DNA of 64,000 bases from JAMHWF01 sp048500255 (GTDB taxonomy: Bacteria; Pseudomonadota; Gammaproteobacteria; Burkholderiales; Burkholderiaceae_C), in the NCBI GenBank assembly GCA_048500255.1, contig JASNYH010000001.1, positions 558,001 to 622,000 on the forward strand, in the 5' to 3' direction. How positions within the stretch are numbered: position 1 is the first letter of the stretch; the number at the start of each line of letters is the position of its first letter. Shown one piece after another: positions 44,801-54,048 of the stretch. Below the pieces are notes generated by a model. That model saw only the letters and a list, made by a program, of their open reading frames with translations. It ran no database searches and was not told where the DNA came from. The position numbers were made by a program, and so were the translations under genes.

Positions 44801-47749
44801 AACGACACACCGGCGTTGACAGTCTCGAGCCCGACTGTCGCCGAGGGCGGTGGCCACGCCGTCTTCACTGTCGGACTGACCAACCCGAGTTCGACCGCCA
44901 CGATGGTGTCGCTGTCGACGGCCGCCGGCAGCGCGACGGAAGGCACAGACTACTCGGCGGCGCTCGAAGTCTCGACCGACGGCGGCTCCACCTGGACGGC
45001 CGCCTCGTCCGCGACGATCGCCGCCGGCGCCACCAGCGTGCTCGTGCGCGCGCCGATCGTCGGCGACACGCTCGACGAGATCGACGAAGGCTTCGGCCTC
45101 ACCGCGACGCTCACCGCCGGCACGACGAGCAACGCCAGCGCGACCGGCACGGCGACGATCACCGACGACGACGCAACGCCAACACTGTCGATCGGCGACG
45201 TCATGGTCAACGAGGCCGCGGGCACCGCCACCTTCACGGTGACGCTCAGCGCCGCATCGGGGCAGCAGGTCACCGTGGGCTACGCGACCTCGAATGGCAC
45301 GGCTATCGCGGGAAGCGACTACACCTCCGCTTCGGGAACGCTGACCTTCACGGCCGGCGTCACGTCGCAGACGATCACGGTACCGATCCTCGACGACGCC
45401 GCGACGGAAGCGAGCGAGTCCTTCACCGTCACGCTGAGCGGCGCGACCAACGCGACGATCGCCGACGGCAGCGCCGTCGGCACGATCGTCGACAACGACG
45501 CGCCGCCGGTGCTCGACCTCGACGCCAACAACTCGAGCGGCGCTGCCGGCGCCAACTACGCGACGGCGTACACCGAGAACGGCGCAGCCGTGCAGATCGT
45601 CGACACCGACGTCGCCGTGTCCGACACCGACTCGGCCACGCTCACGGGCGCCACCGTCACGCTGACCAACGCGCAGGCCGGCGACGTGCTCGCAGCCGGC
45701 GCGATGCCGGTCGGCATCGCGGCCACGGCGGTCGGCAACACGGTCACGCTGGCCGGCGCCGCCTCGGCGGCCGCCTACCAGACGGCGCTGCGCGCGATCA
45801 CTTTCGCCAACGGCAGCGACGCGCCCTCGACGACGCCGCGCACGATCACCGTCAGCGTGACCGACGGCGCACAGGCCAGCAACGTCGCCATCACGACGAT
45901 CTCCGTCACCGCCACCAACGACGCGCCGACCGCCGTCGCCGACGCGGCCTCGACGACGGAAGACACGCCACTGTCGATCCCGCGCAGCACGCTGACCGCC
46001 AACGACAGCGACCCCGAAGGCAACGCACTGACGATCACATCGGTGCAGGGTGCCGTCAACGGCAGCGTCGCGCTGGTCGGCGCCAATGTCGTGTTCACGC
46101 CCGCCGCCCACTACAGCGGCCCGGCCTCGTTCACCTACACCGTGAGCGACGGCAACGGCGGCACGTCGACGGCCGCGGTCAACGTCACCGTCGTCGCAGC
46201 GGCCGACGCGCCGGCATCGACGATCGACACCGCGGCACCGGTCGTCGTGTTCCAGAACAGTTGGGAATCGGTCGCGAACAGCGACGATACGAGCGAGCCG
46301 GTCACCTCCGCCACCCTCGAAGGCTGGACGCGCATCAACTTGCCTGAGGGGTTGAGCGGCGGCACGAACCGGTTCGAAGTCTGGACTGCCGGCGACGACC
46401 AGCAGCGCGAGAACGGGGGGTACAACACGGTCGCCGCGTCGCCCGGCAACGGCCAGGACTTTCTCGAGTTGAACGACGCGTCGAGCAACGTCCAGACGAT
46501 CGGCATCAGCCGCTCCGTGAGCACCGCGGCCGGCATGGTCTACGAACTGTCGCTCGACTATGCGGGACGCCCGGGCTTCGACTCGAACCACACGCGCATC
46601 GGCGTCTACCTCGACGGCGTCCTGATCCAGCAGTACGCGGCAACGAGCCCACAGGGCTCGATCGACTGGGACAACCTGAAGTTCTCTTTCCAGGGTGACG
46701 GCGGCACGCACACGCTGATGATCCGCACCGACGCGACCGAGTTCAACTCGGCCGGCCGCGGCGCGTTCATCGACGACCTGCGACTCACTGCGACGCAGGG
46801 CGTCGTCGCCGGCAATTCGGGCGCGACGACGAGCATCGCGCTGGCGACCTACGTCGCCGCCGCGCTCGTCGACGCCGACGGTTCCGAGGCGCTGACGCTC
46901 GCCTTCTCCGGCGTACCGGCCGGCGCGACGATCGTCACCGCGGGCAACCCCGGCGGCTACGCGGCCAGCGGCGGCTCGATCACGATCTCCGGCGCCGAGC
47001 TGGCGACGGCGCAGCTGCGCTTCGGCAGCGGCGTGACCGGGCACCTGAGCATCGGCGTCACGGCGACCAGCACCGAAGGTTCGAACGGCGGCGCGGCTTC
47101 GACGAGCGACACGCTCGAGATCGACGTGCTGCCGCGCTTCGTCTCCGCCGACCTGCCGGGCGACGGGCTGAACCACATCATCGGAACCAACGGCAACAAC
47201 AACAACAACCTGCTCGACGGCACGAACAACGCCGACTACATCCTCGGCCTCGACGGCAACGACACGCTCAACGACACCGGCAACAACGCCGGCAACGACG
47301 TGCTCGATGGCGGCAACGGCAACGACACGTTGTACGGTGGAGGGGGTGCCGACCGTCTGTACGGCGGCGCGGGCACCGACACGCTCAATGGCGGCAGCGG
47401 CGCCGACGTCTTCGCCTGGACGCTCGCCGACCGCGGCACGCCGGGCGCAGCGCCGACCGACACGATCAGCGACTTCGACAACGGCACCGGCGGCGACCAA
47501 CTCGATCTGCGCGACCTGCTCGTCGGAGAGAATGGAGGCAATCTGTCCGACTACCTGCACTTCACCGGCTCGGGCAGCACGACGACACTCTCCATCAGCA
47601 GCACCGGCGGCTTCGCCGACGGCTTTTCGGCAGGCGCGGCTGATCAGGTGATTCAGATCAGCAACGTCAACCTCGTCGGCTCGATGTCGAACGACGCAGT
47701 GATCGCGGATCTGATCAACCGCGGCAAGCTGGTGGTCGACAACGGCTGA
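38855..47749 (+). CDS. Giant RTX adhesin with LapA-type retention module and Calx-beta repeats
   Basis: A 2964-residue type I secreted surface adhesin without signal peptide. Residues 1-90 form a LapA-like retention module (FATVTGLWGTALIRGADGKM, GDVVQQGDVILTSQDG). It is followed by two di-alanine sites, PAAG (88-91) and VAAG (92-95), candidates for LapG cleavage. Residues about 150-450 are cadherin-like modules. About 453-2216 are roughly 15 Calx-beta-like modules of alternating types. A further region at about 2217-2450 includes a second cadherin-like module. At about 2460-2648 lies a single non-repeated domain resembling galactose-binding/DUF642-type lectin folds. RTX nonapeptides follow at about 2772-2852 (GNGNDTLYGG, GGAGTDTLNGG), and a C-terminal secretion domain with DTISDFDNGTGGDQLDLRDL. 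Partners lie on both sides. Repeats could cause assembly errors. Confidence 0.95.
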   Translation: MPTLSRTAFATVTGLWGTALIRGADGKMRALKMGDVVQQGDVILTSQDGIVQLTNEGGERRVVHAAAPNALDRVIEALNRGDDPDAAPAAGVAAGDGGELTPGLRVERIAEGLTAAAPLTTTGIERTAAQLVSGDPADGFVPSPVAVSTTISAVEEGGAVSLGLAAPPNTAPAARVTIDAVPAIGQIVRADGTVVTAGSTIAPSDLAGLRYVPPAEYDGIAPVGSFAYTLDSNGATTSGTTTITLTPINDAPLATGGAASGAEDAALPVALGLGGSDVDGSVVSVTVTALPAGGTLLLADGVTPVAAGQVLTPAQAASLLYRPAADYHGATALAYIVTDDAGSVSAPAPFRITIMPVDDAPVAGDDTAATDEDTPLVLTPAALLANDGDADGDALAIASVQDAVNGTVALVGGSVVFTPAPDYNGPASFTYTVSDGNGGTRTATVQVDVRPVVDPAISIGDVVVDEAAGTATFTVTLSQATTATVAVGWSTSDGTATAGSDYTPAAGSLTFAPGVTSQTITVPIADDAVYEGPEGFVVTLSGPVNATIADAGATATITDDDTPTLTVSSPTVAEGGGYAVFTVALSNASTQATTVSLAAAPGSATAGADYAAALEVSTDGGATWNAATSATIAAGATSVLVRAPIVGDTLDEPDETFALTASRTSGTTSNASATGTATITDDDATPALAIGDVTVDEAAGRASFTVTLSAASGLPVSVGYASANGSASAGSDYGAVAGTLTFAPGVVSQTITVPITDDALYEAPETFVVNLSAPVNATIADASATGTITDNDTPTLTVSSPTVAENGGYAQFTVALSNPSSTPTTVSLALANGTAIGGGTDYGSGGATNLQVSTNGGTTWTNATSATIAAGSTSVLVRTRIVNDTIDEPSEAFTLTATRTAGTTSNASATGTATITDNDPAPTITVSSPTVNEGVASGHVQFTVGLSNRSSEPVTLSLALANGTAIGGGVDYGSGGANNLQVSTNGGTTWSNAASVTIPAGSTRVLVRTPLVNDALDEANERFTLTATRTAGTTSNASATGTATITDNDATPSLRINDVTVDEAAGTATFTVTLSAASGRAVGVNYATANNSARAGSDYTATTGTLSFAPGVTSQTVSVPIVNDATYEAAETFRVVLSGASNASIADGTGVATITVNDAPTLAVSAPTVAEGAGYAVFTVSLSNPSSVSTTVGLALGGGTATGGGTDYGAAGATNLQVSTNGGATWSNATSATFVAGATSVLVRTPIANDVLSEAAETVTLTATRTAGTTANASASGTATIVDNDGAPTLTVADVTVDEAAGTATFTVTLSAPSGQPVSVSYASSNGSATAGDDYGAVSGALSFAPGVTSRTITVPIADDALYEGTENFVVTLSAPVNATIADGGATATITDNDTPALSVSSPVVVEGGGHAVFTVSLSNASTQATTVALSTTAGTATTGVDYSAALEVSTDGGTTWAPASSATIAAGDTSVLVRAAIVGDTLDEIDESFGLTATLTAGTTSNASATGTATITDDDTTPTLSIGDVTVDEAAGTATFTVTLSAASGLPVTVDYASADGSATAGSDYTGVSGTLSFAPGVTSQTITTPITNDALYEGSEAFTITLSAPDNATIADGSATGTITDASDVPVVTSATSPSVVEGGDLDFTITLSNASTTPTVVTLGTPTGSAVYGTDTAPAQVSYDGGSTFTAIAGWSVSVPAGVTSFIVRLPTFDDALGEPAETITGTAATAANAAPVAGTGTILDNDTPVVSISGPVTYNEAAGTATYTVTLSNPATATVSVNYATVAGSATEGVDYVASVGTLTFAPGTTSQTVTVTIADDAVYEGPETFSVTLSAPGGATLGTATSTTTIVDDGSGTGGTDSDVPQVAAVGSPTTAEGGNLDFTITLDHESTTPTTVDLTLTSGTATVGTDTGAVLVSFNSGLTFTPVIGTSVSVPPGTTDFVVRVPAVEDTTGEPAEGFTLAAATPANAMPVVGTGTITGNDTPALTVSSPTVAEGGGHAVFTVGLTNPSSTATMVSLSTAAGSATEGTDYSAALEVSTDGGSTWTAASSATIAAGATSVLVRAPIVGDTLDEIDEGFGLTATLTAGTTSNASATGTATITDDDATPTLSIGDVMVNEAAGTATFTVTLSAASGQQVTVGYATSNGTAIAGSDYTSASGTLTFTAGVTSQTITVPILDDAATEASESFTVTLSGATNATIADGSAVGTIVDNDAPPVLDLDANNSSGAAGANYATAYTENGAAVQIVDTDVAVSDTDSATLTGATVTLTNAQAGDVLAAGAMPVGIAATAVGNTVTLAGAASAAAYQTALRAITFANGSDAPSTTPRTITVSVTDGAQASNVAITTISVTATNDAPTAVADAASTTEDTPLSIPRSTLTANDSDPEGNALTITSVQGAVNGSVALVGANVVFTPAAHYSGPASFTYTVSDGNGGTSTAAVNVTVVAAADAPASTIDTAAPVVVFQNSWESVANSDDTSEPVTSATLEGWTRINLPEGLSGGTNRFEVWTAGDDQQRENGGYNTVAASPGNGQDFLELNDASSNVQTIGISRSVSTAAGMVYELSLDYAGRPGFDSNHTRIGVYLDGVLIQQYAATSPQGSIDWDNLKFSFQGDGGTHTLMIRTDATEFNSAGRGAFIDDLRLTATQGVVAGNSGATTSIALATYVAAALVDADGSEALTLAFSGVPAGATIVTAGNPGGYAASGGSITISGAELATAQLRFGSGVTGHLSIGVTATSTEGSNGGAASTSDTLEIDVLPRFVSADLPGDGLNHIIGTNGNNNNNLLDGTNNADYILGLDGNDTLNDTGNNAGNDVLDGGNGNDTLYGGGGADRLYGGAGTDTLNGGSGADVFAWTLADRGTPGAAPTDTISDFDNGTGGDQLDLRDLLVGENGGNLSDYLHFTGSGSTTTLSISSTGGFADGFSAGAADQVIQISNVNLVGSMSNDAVIADLINRGKLVVDNG
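40211..45500 (+). repeat. About 15 tandem Calx-beta-like coding repeats, two alternating types
   Basis: Type A modules carry VDEAAGTATFTVTLSAASG and end NATIADGSATGTITDND; they start near 40211, 40912, 42008, 42718, 43408, 44098 and 45176. Type B modules carry SPTVAEGGGYAVFTVALSN and end TSNASATGTATITDDD; they start near 40546, 41236, 41620, 42335, 43042 and 44810. Two variant modules (AEGGNLDFTITL type) start near 43735 and 44450. A plus B makes a unit of about 690-710 bp. DNA identity between copies is high, so recombination can change copy number. Confidence 0.85.
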
Positions 47750-47753
47750 TCGA

Positions 47754-47777
47754 CCGCGGCACCACCCGGTGCCGCGG
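47754..47777. terminator. Bidirectional terminator hairpin between adhesin and LapD-like gene
   Basis: A perfect 10-bp stem, CCGCGGCACC (47754-47763) with GGTGCCGCGG (47768-47777), and a 4-base loop lie in the 39-base gap between the two convergent genes. No T-run follows on either strand. Confidence 0.7.
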
Positions 47778-47788
47778 ATCGCCGGAGC

Positions 47789-49720
47789 TCAGGCGCCGGT
47801 GTCGCGGCGGGCGCTCGCCCACGGGCCCGTGATGCCGTCGATGCCGAGCTCCCACAGGCGCTCCGCGTCGGCCGCGTCGACGATGCCTTCGGCATAAGCC
47901 TGCAGCGACAGGCCGTGCAGCAGCGTCACCGAGTTCTTGACGAAGTTGGCACGATGCTCGTCGTCGGCGACACCGCGCGTCACGGCGGCGTCGAGCTTGA
48001 CGTAATCGAGCCCGGCCTCGAACAGCAGGTCGATCCGCGTCAGGCGTTCGCCGGCATGCTCGAGGCCGAAGCGCGTGCCGAGCGGCCGCACCTGGCGCCC
48101 GAACGCCTGCAGCACGCGGAACGAATCGACGGCTGCCGCTTCGGCGACCTCGAGCCACAGCAGGCGCGCCGCGCGCGGCTCGGCCTGCAGCAGCTCGCGC
48201 AGCGACGCGACAAACGTGCCGTCGAGCAGCGACGCGGGCGCGAGGTTCACGCAGCGCGCGCGCCCGTCGGCGCCGATCTGCTGCAGCGCCAGCGCGATGG
48301 CATGCGAATCGACGGCACTCGTCAGGCGGCTGCGCAGCGCCAGCGGCAGCCAGCGCGCCGCCGGCTCGAAGTCTCCGTCGGCGTCGAGCTGCAGGCGCAG
48401 CGGGCATTCGAGATGGACGATGCCGGCCGTGCGGTCGACCAGCGCAAACTCCACCAGCCGCGCGCGCCGCTCGGCGAGGGCGGCCTCGATCTGGGCGCGC
48501 CACGTGCGCTCACCTCTCGGCGCCAGCGGCGCCTGGGCCGGCGCACCGATGCTCGACTCGACAGCGAACGGCTCGCGGCTCTCGGCGCCGGCCAGCGCGA
48601 CGTCGGCCGCGCTCATCGCATCGGCGGCGGTCTGGCCACCGGCGAGCGCGACGACGCCGATGCGCACGTTGACGCCCGAGCCGAACGCCGGCAGCGTGAT
48701 GCGCAGCGCCTCGGCCAGCGCCTGCGCCGTCTCGTCGGCGACACGCGCCACCGGCACGCTGAGCGCGAAGTCGGAGCCGTTGAGCCGCCCCAGCAGGCAG
48801 CCCGCGACACGGCGCGGATAGACCTCGAGCGCCTGCGACACGGCGCGGATCACGCGATCGGCGACCTCGTGGCCCAGCGTGCGGTTGATCTCGGTCAGGT
48901 TGGCCAGCCGCAGCAGCAGCAGGCCGCCCTCGACACGGCCCTCCTCGCCCTCGAGGCTGGCCTCGAGCTGGCGCATGAAGTGGCTGCGGTTGGACAGCCC
49001 CGTCAGCGGATCGCAGTGCGCCTGCTTGCGCAGCGCCTCGACCTGCGCGGCCTGCGCCTCGAACAGGTTCCTGACGCGATGGACCATCGAGTTCATCGCG
49101 CGCGTCAGCCGCTGCAGCTCGGGCACGCGCGGCTCGGGCACGGTGACGAAACGGCCGTCGACCAGCGCCTGCGCCTGATCGACGGTCGAATCGAGCGGTC
49201 GGCGGATGCGCTGCACGGCCAGCGCCGCGACGGTGCCGGCGGCCACGCCCACCAGCAGCAGCAACGCGATCGACTCGAAGGTCGCCTGCCACAGGTCGTC
49301 GTAGGCGTACGACGAATGGCTGACGACGGTGACCTTGCCGAGCGCGCGCCAGCCGTCGGACACCTGGGCCAGGCCGGGCTCGGAGCGGATCGGCACGAGG
49401 CGCACGAACCAGGTCGGCGCCTGGCGCGGCGCGCCGTCGGAGCTGCGCTCGAACGCCACGTTGCCGATCGCGTCGATGAACTGGATGCGGCGGTAGAAGC
49501 CGGTGTCGAACTGCGCCGCCATCAGCAGCGACATCAGCTCGCGATCGCCCTTCTGCTGCGACAGCGTCAGCGCGAGCGACGCCGCGTTGTCGTTGTTCTT
49601 GATGCGCAGCTGCGTTTCGAGCGTCTCGCGCGTCGACACGACGTTGACGGTAACGCTGCCGATGAGCGCCAGCAGCACCGTCGCGACGAGCAGCAGCCAG
49701 ACCTGGCGGATCAAGGACAT
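47789..49720 (-). CDS. LapD-like c-di-GMP receptor with degenerate GGDEF and EAL domains
   Basis: A 643-residue inner-membrane protein. Membrane helix 1 (LIRQVWLLLVATVLLALIGS) begins at residue 3, a periplasmic LapD/MoxY-type domain spans about 26-150 (SLALTLSQQKGDRELMSLLM), and a second helix near 155-175 precedes HAMP. The GGDEF domain has NGSDF near residue 313 instead of GGDEF. The EAL domain shows ECPLR near 438 where active enzymes have EALLR. Both are thus probably catalytically dead, as in LapD, which binds c-di-GMP and sequesters LapG. It lies 94 bases downstream of the LapG-like gene on the same strand, convergent with the adhesin. Confidence 0.92.
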   Translation of the reverse strand: MSLIRQVWLLLVATVLLALIGSVTVNVVSTRETLETQLRIKNNDNAASLALTLSQQKGDRELMSLLMAAQFDTGFYRRIQFIDAIGNVAFERSSDGAPRQAPTWFVRLVPIRSEPGLAQVSDGWRALGKVTVVSHSSYAYDDLWQATFESIALLLLVGVAAGTVAALAVQRIRRPLDSTVDQAQALVDGRFVTVPEPRVPELQRLTRAMNSMVHRVRNLFEAQAAQVEALRKQAHCDPLTGLSNRSHFMRQLEASLEGEEGRVEGGLLLLRLANLTEINRTLGHEVADRVIRAVSQALEVYPRRVAGCLLGRLNGSDFALSVPVARVADETAQALAEALRITLPAFGSGVNVRIGVVALAGGQTAADAMSAADVALAGAESREPFAVESSIGAPAQAPLAPRGERTWRAQIEAALAERRARLVEFALVDRTAGIVHLECPLRLQLDADGDFEPAARWLPLALRSRLTSAVDSHAIALALQQIGADGRARCVNLAPASLLDGTFVASLRELLQAEPRAARLLWLEVAEAAAVDSFRVLQAFGRQVRPLGTRFGLEHAGERLTRIDLLFEAGLDYVKLDAAVTRGVADDEHRANFVKNSVTLLHGLSLQAYAEGIVDAADAERLWELGIDGITGPWASARRDTGA

Positions 49721-49814
49721 AGGCCCTCCAGCGTACAGGAGAAGACTGTCGCGGGTTCGTGCAATACGACCGCATCGCAGTTCACGTTGCGGCGGCGCCA
49801 GCTCCGTGCGGCGT

Positions 49815-50474
49815 TCATTCGAAGCCCTCCAGCCGCGCCTTCGCGAGCACCTCGCGCCAGCGCGACAGTCGCATGGTCGGATCGCCAGCGGCGGGCGCCG
49901 CCCCGACACCCTGCCACAGCCCCTCGCTGTTGAAGCTGAACACCGGCTCGAGATCGGGCCGCCGCGAGGCCGGGCGCACTTCGGTGATCAGGTTGTCGAG
50001 GATCAGCGGCTCTGCGTTCGGCTCGGCGTAGTGGGCGAGCACCATGTGGGCCTGCGTCGGGCCGCCCGGTCCGCCGAGCTGCGCGCGCACGTAGACCAGC
50101 CGCATGCGGCCGGCCGGCACGCCGGCGGCGAGCAAGCTGAAGTACTTGGCGATCGCGAAGTCCTCGCAATCGCCTTGGCCGCGCTCGAGCGACTCGAGCG
50201 GGCTGGCCCAGTAGTCGACCTGGCCCCAGGCGTCGGCATCGTCGCGGAACAGGATGCGGCGGTTGAAGAACTGGTTGACCATCGTCAGGCGCTCGGCGCC
50301 GTCGGCTGCCTGCGCCGCCGCCAACACCGCCTGCAGCGACTCGACGCCCGCGACGGCGCGTGGCCCGATCCGACGCGCCGCGCCCTGCATGCGCTCGGCG
50401 TCCCAGGCGTGCGGCGACGCGCTGACGGCCAGCAGCGTCAGCAGCAGCAGGAAGAATCGCAACGGAGTCGGCAC
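49815..50474 (-). CDS. LapG-like periplasmic cysteine protease (transglutaminase-like)
   Basis: A 219-residue bacterial transglutaminase-like cysteine proteinase. A signal peptide (LRFFLLLLTLLAVSASPHA) starts right after GTG at 50474. The catalytic triad is C103 (QGDCEDFAIAKYF), H143 (TQAHMVLAHY) and D160 (LILDNLITEV). An in-frame ATG at 50606 would add 44 residues before the signal peptide and is thought less likely. In Pseudomonas, LapG cuts the LapA retention module at a di-alanine site and needs calcium; matching sites exist in the adhesin here. It is followed by the LapD-like gene that would control it and is divergent from the TolC-like gene. Confidence 0.9.
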   Translation of the reverse strand: MPTPLRFFLLLLTLLAVSASPHAWDAERMQGAARRIGPRAVAGVESLQAVLAAAQAADGAERLTMVNQFFNRRILFRDDADAWGQVDYWASPLESLERGQGDCEDFAIAKYFSLLAAGVPAGRMRLVYVRAQLGGPGGPTQAHMVLAHYAEPNAEPLILDNLITEVRPASRRPDLEPVFSFNSEGLWQGVGAAPAAGDPTMRLSRWREVLAKARLEGFE

Positions 50475-50754
50475 GTCGGCACGCGGTGAGGGCCCATCGT
50501 GACTCTTCGTCCGCCGCGCGGCCGACTTGAGCGCGCAACCTCCCCACCCGACACGCGCCGTGCCGCGCCGCCACGCGGGTGCGCCGTCGAGCGTGAAGTA
50601 CCTCATGCGAAGAGCGCCCGCCGCACCTCGCGTCACCGCTTCGGGGGAAGGCTGCGCACGGTGCGGCGACATGGGAGCCCTACACTCGCGTCCGTCGAGC
50701 CGGCTGCGAGCCGGCAAACCACGAAAACAACCCGACACAGCGAAAGATCGAGAG

Positions 50755-52233
50755 ATGCGTCTGAAACCGACCCTCCTGGCGTGCGCCGCCGGCCTCGTGC
50801 TCTCGGCGGCGGCACGCGGCCAGAGCGCCGACCCGCTGCGCGATGCTGCGCAGAAGGCGGTGGCGTCGCATCCCGACGTCACGGCGCGCTACAACGCGCT
50901 GCGCGCCGCCGGCGACGCCGTCGACGCCGCGCGCGGCGCGTGGCTGCCGCGCGTCGACCTGCACGCCACGGCCGGCCGCGTCGACGACCGCATCACGACG
51001 CGCGTGCCGGCCAACGACGCCATGACGCACACCGGCCTGGCCTTGCAGGTGACGCAGATGCTGTGGGACGGCCTGGCGACGCGCCACGACGTCGACCGCC
51101 TCGGCCACGAGCGGCTGGCGCGCTACTTCGAGTTCGTCGAGGCCAGCGAGCAGGCCGCGCTCGAGGCGGCGCGCGCCTACTACGACGTGCTGCGCTACCG
51201 ACGCCTGGTCGCGCTGGCCGAGGACAACTACGTGCGACACAAGGTCGCCTACACGCAGATCGAGTCGCGCGTGCGCGCCGGCGTCGGCCGCGGCGTCGAC
51301 CTCGAGCAGTCGAGCGCGCGCCTGGCGTTGGCCGAATCGAACCTCGCGACGGAAGTCGCCAACCTGCACGATGTCGTCGCGCGCTACCAGCGCGTCGTCG
51401 GCGAGGCGCCGCCCGCGAACCTGCCGCTACCGTCGGCGCTGAAGGCCGGCGTGCCGGCCAGCGCGGCCGAAGCCGTGGCGGGCGCCGTGGCGCGCAGCGC
51501 CGCCGTCAGCGCGAGCATCGAGAACCTGCGCGCCGCGCGCTCGGCGGCGACGCTGCGCGAGAGCGTGTTCCAGCCGCGCATCGAGGCGCGCGCGCGCAGC
51601 GGCGCCGGCCGCAACTTCGACGCGCTGGCCGACCAGCGCCGCGACACCAGCGCCGACCTCACGCTGAGTTGGAACCTCTTCAACGGCGGTGCCGACCGCG
51701 CGCGCGTGCGCCAAGCGGCGAACCTGCTTGCGCAGGCCGCCGACCTGCGCGACAAGGCTTGTCGCGACGTGCGCCAGAGTGCGCTGATCGCCTACAACGA
51801 CACGCGCAAGCTCGCCGACCAGATCGCGCTGCTCGACCGCAACGTGATCGCCATCGAGAAAGCGCGCGACGCCTATGCGCAGCAGTTCGAGATCAACCAG
51901 CGCAGCCTGCTCGACCTGCTCAACGCCGAGAACGAGCTCTACACGGCGCGGCGCGCGCTCGCCAACGCCGAGCACGACCTCGGTGCGGCCTACGTGCGCA
52001 CGCACGCGGCGATGCAGCAGCTGACCGTGCAGCTCGGCCTCCGGCGCATCGACGCCGACCAGCCGCTGGCTGAGGCGGCCGGCTGGGGCGCCGACGGCGA
52101 CGCACCATCGCGCTGCCCCACCGGCGCGCTCGATGTCGCGCCGACGCCGCGCGGCGAGCTCGACGCGCGCGCCCAGCGTCTGGTGAACAGCGCGCCGCCC
52201 GCGGCGGCGCCTGCCGGCACGCCGCGCCGCTGA
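50755..52233 (+). CDS. TolC-family outer membrane channel (LapE-like)
   Basis: A 492-residue outer membrane efflux protein with a signal peptide (RLKPTLLACAAGLVLSAAARG). Two OEP repeats form the trimeric beta-barrel and alpha tunnel: ALEAARAYYDVLRYRRLVALAEDN in the first half and YAQQFEINQRSLLDLLNAENELY in the second. DLTLSWNLFNGGADRARVRQA is the typical second barrel segment. A Pro/Ala-rich C-terminal tail follows. Its place beside the lapG/lapD-like genes and in the same locus as LapB/LapC-like proteins supports a role as the dedicated type I secretion channel. The 280-base divergent gap to the protease gene has no gene. Confidence 0.93.
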   Translation: MRLKPTLLACAAGLVLSAAARGQSADPLRDAAQKAVASHPDVTARYNALRAAGDAVDAARGAWLPRVDLHATAGRVDDRITTRVPANDAMTHTGLALQVTQMLWDGLATRHDVDRLGHERLARYFEFVEASEQAALEAARAYYDVLRYRRLVALAEDNYVRHKVAYTQIESRVRAGVGRGVDLEQSSARLALAESNLATEVANLHDVVARYQRVVGEAPPANLPLPSALKAGVPASAAEAVAGAVARSAAVSASIENLRAARSAATLRESVFQPRIEARARSGAGRNFDALADQRRDTSADLTLSWNLFNGGADRARVRQAANLLAQAADLRDKACRDVRQSALIAYNDTRKLADQIALLDRNVIAIEKARDAYAQQFEINQRSLLDLLNAENELYTARRALANAEHDLGAAYVRTHAAMQQLTVQLGLRRIDADQPLAEAAGWGADGDAPSRCPTGALDVAPTPRGELDARAQRLVNSAPPAAAPAGTPRR

Positions 52234-52240
52234 GCCGGTC

Positions 52241-52260
52241 GCGCCGAGCGAGTTCGGCGC
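52241..52260. terminator. Terminator-like hairpin between convergent genes
   Basis: GCGCCGA (52241-52247) pairs perfectly with TCGGCGC (52254-52260) across a 6-base loop, just after the TolC-like stop and facing the end of lpdA. More GCC/GGC palindrome follows up to the lpdA stop. Confidence 0.5.
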
Positions 52261-52277
52261 CGCCGCGGCGGCGGCGA

Positions 52278-54044
<1,767 letters not shown>

Positions 54045-54048
54045 GGCG

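Noticed and set aside
40211..45500. CRISPR-like periodic repeats
   Set aside because: The periodicity is coding (about 330-370 bp modules translated as Calx-beta domains), with no short repeats or unique spacers.
38855..47749. RTX haemolysin toxin
   Set aside because: No pore-forming hydrophobic region or acylation sites were seen; the N-terminal retention module, Calx-beta stalk and LapG/LapD-like neighbours mark an adhesin.
50475..50754. Extra gene or small RNA in the 280-base gap between the LapG-like and TolC-like genes
   Set aside because: Only short Arg/Pro-rich frames and no clear hairpin or promoter pattern were seen; treated as the divergent promoter region without a defined element.
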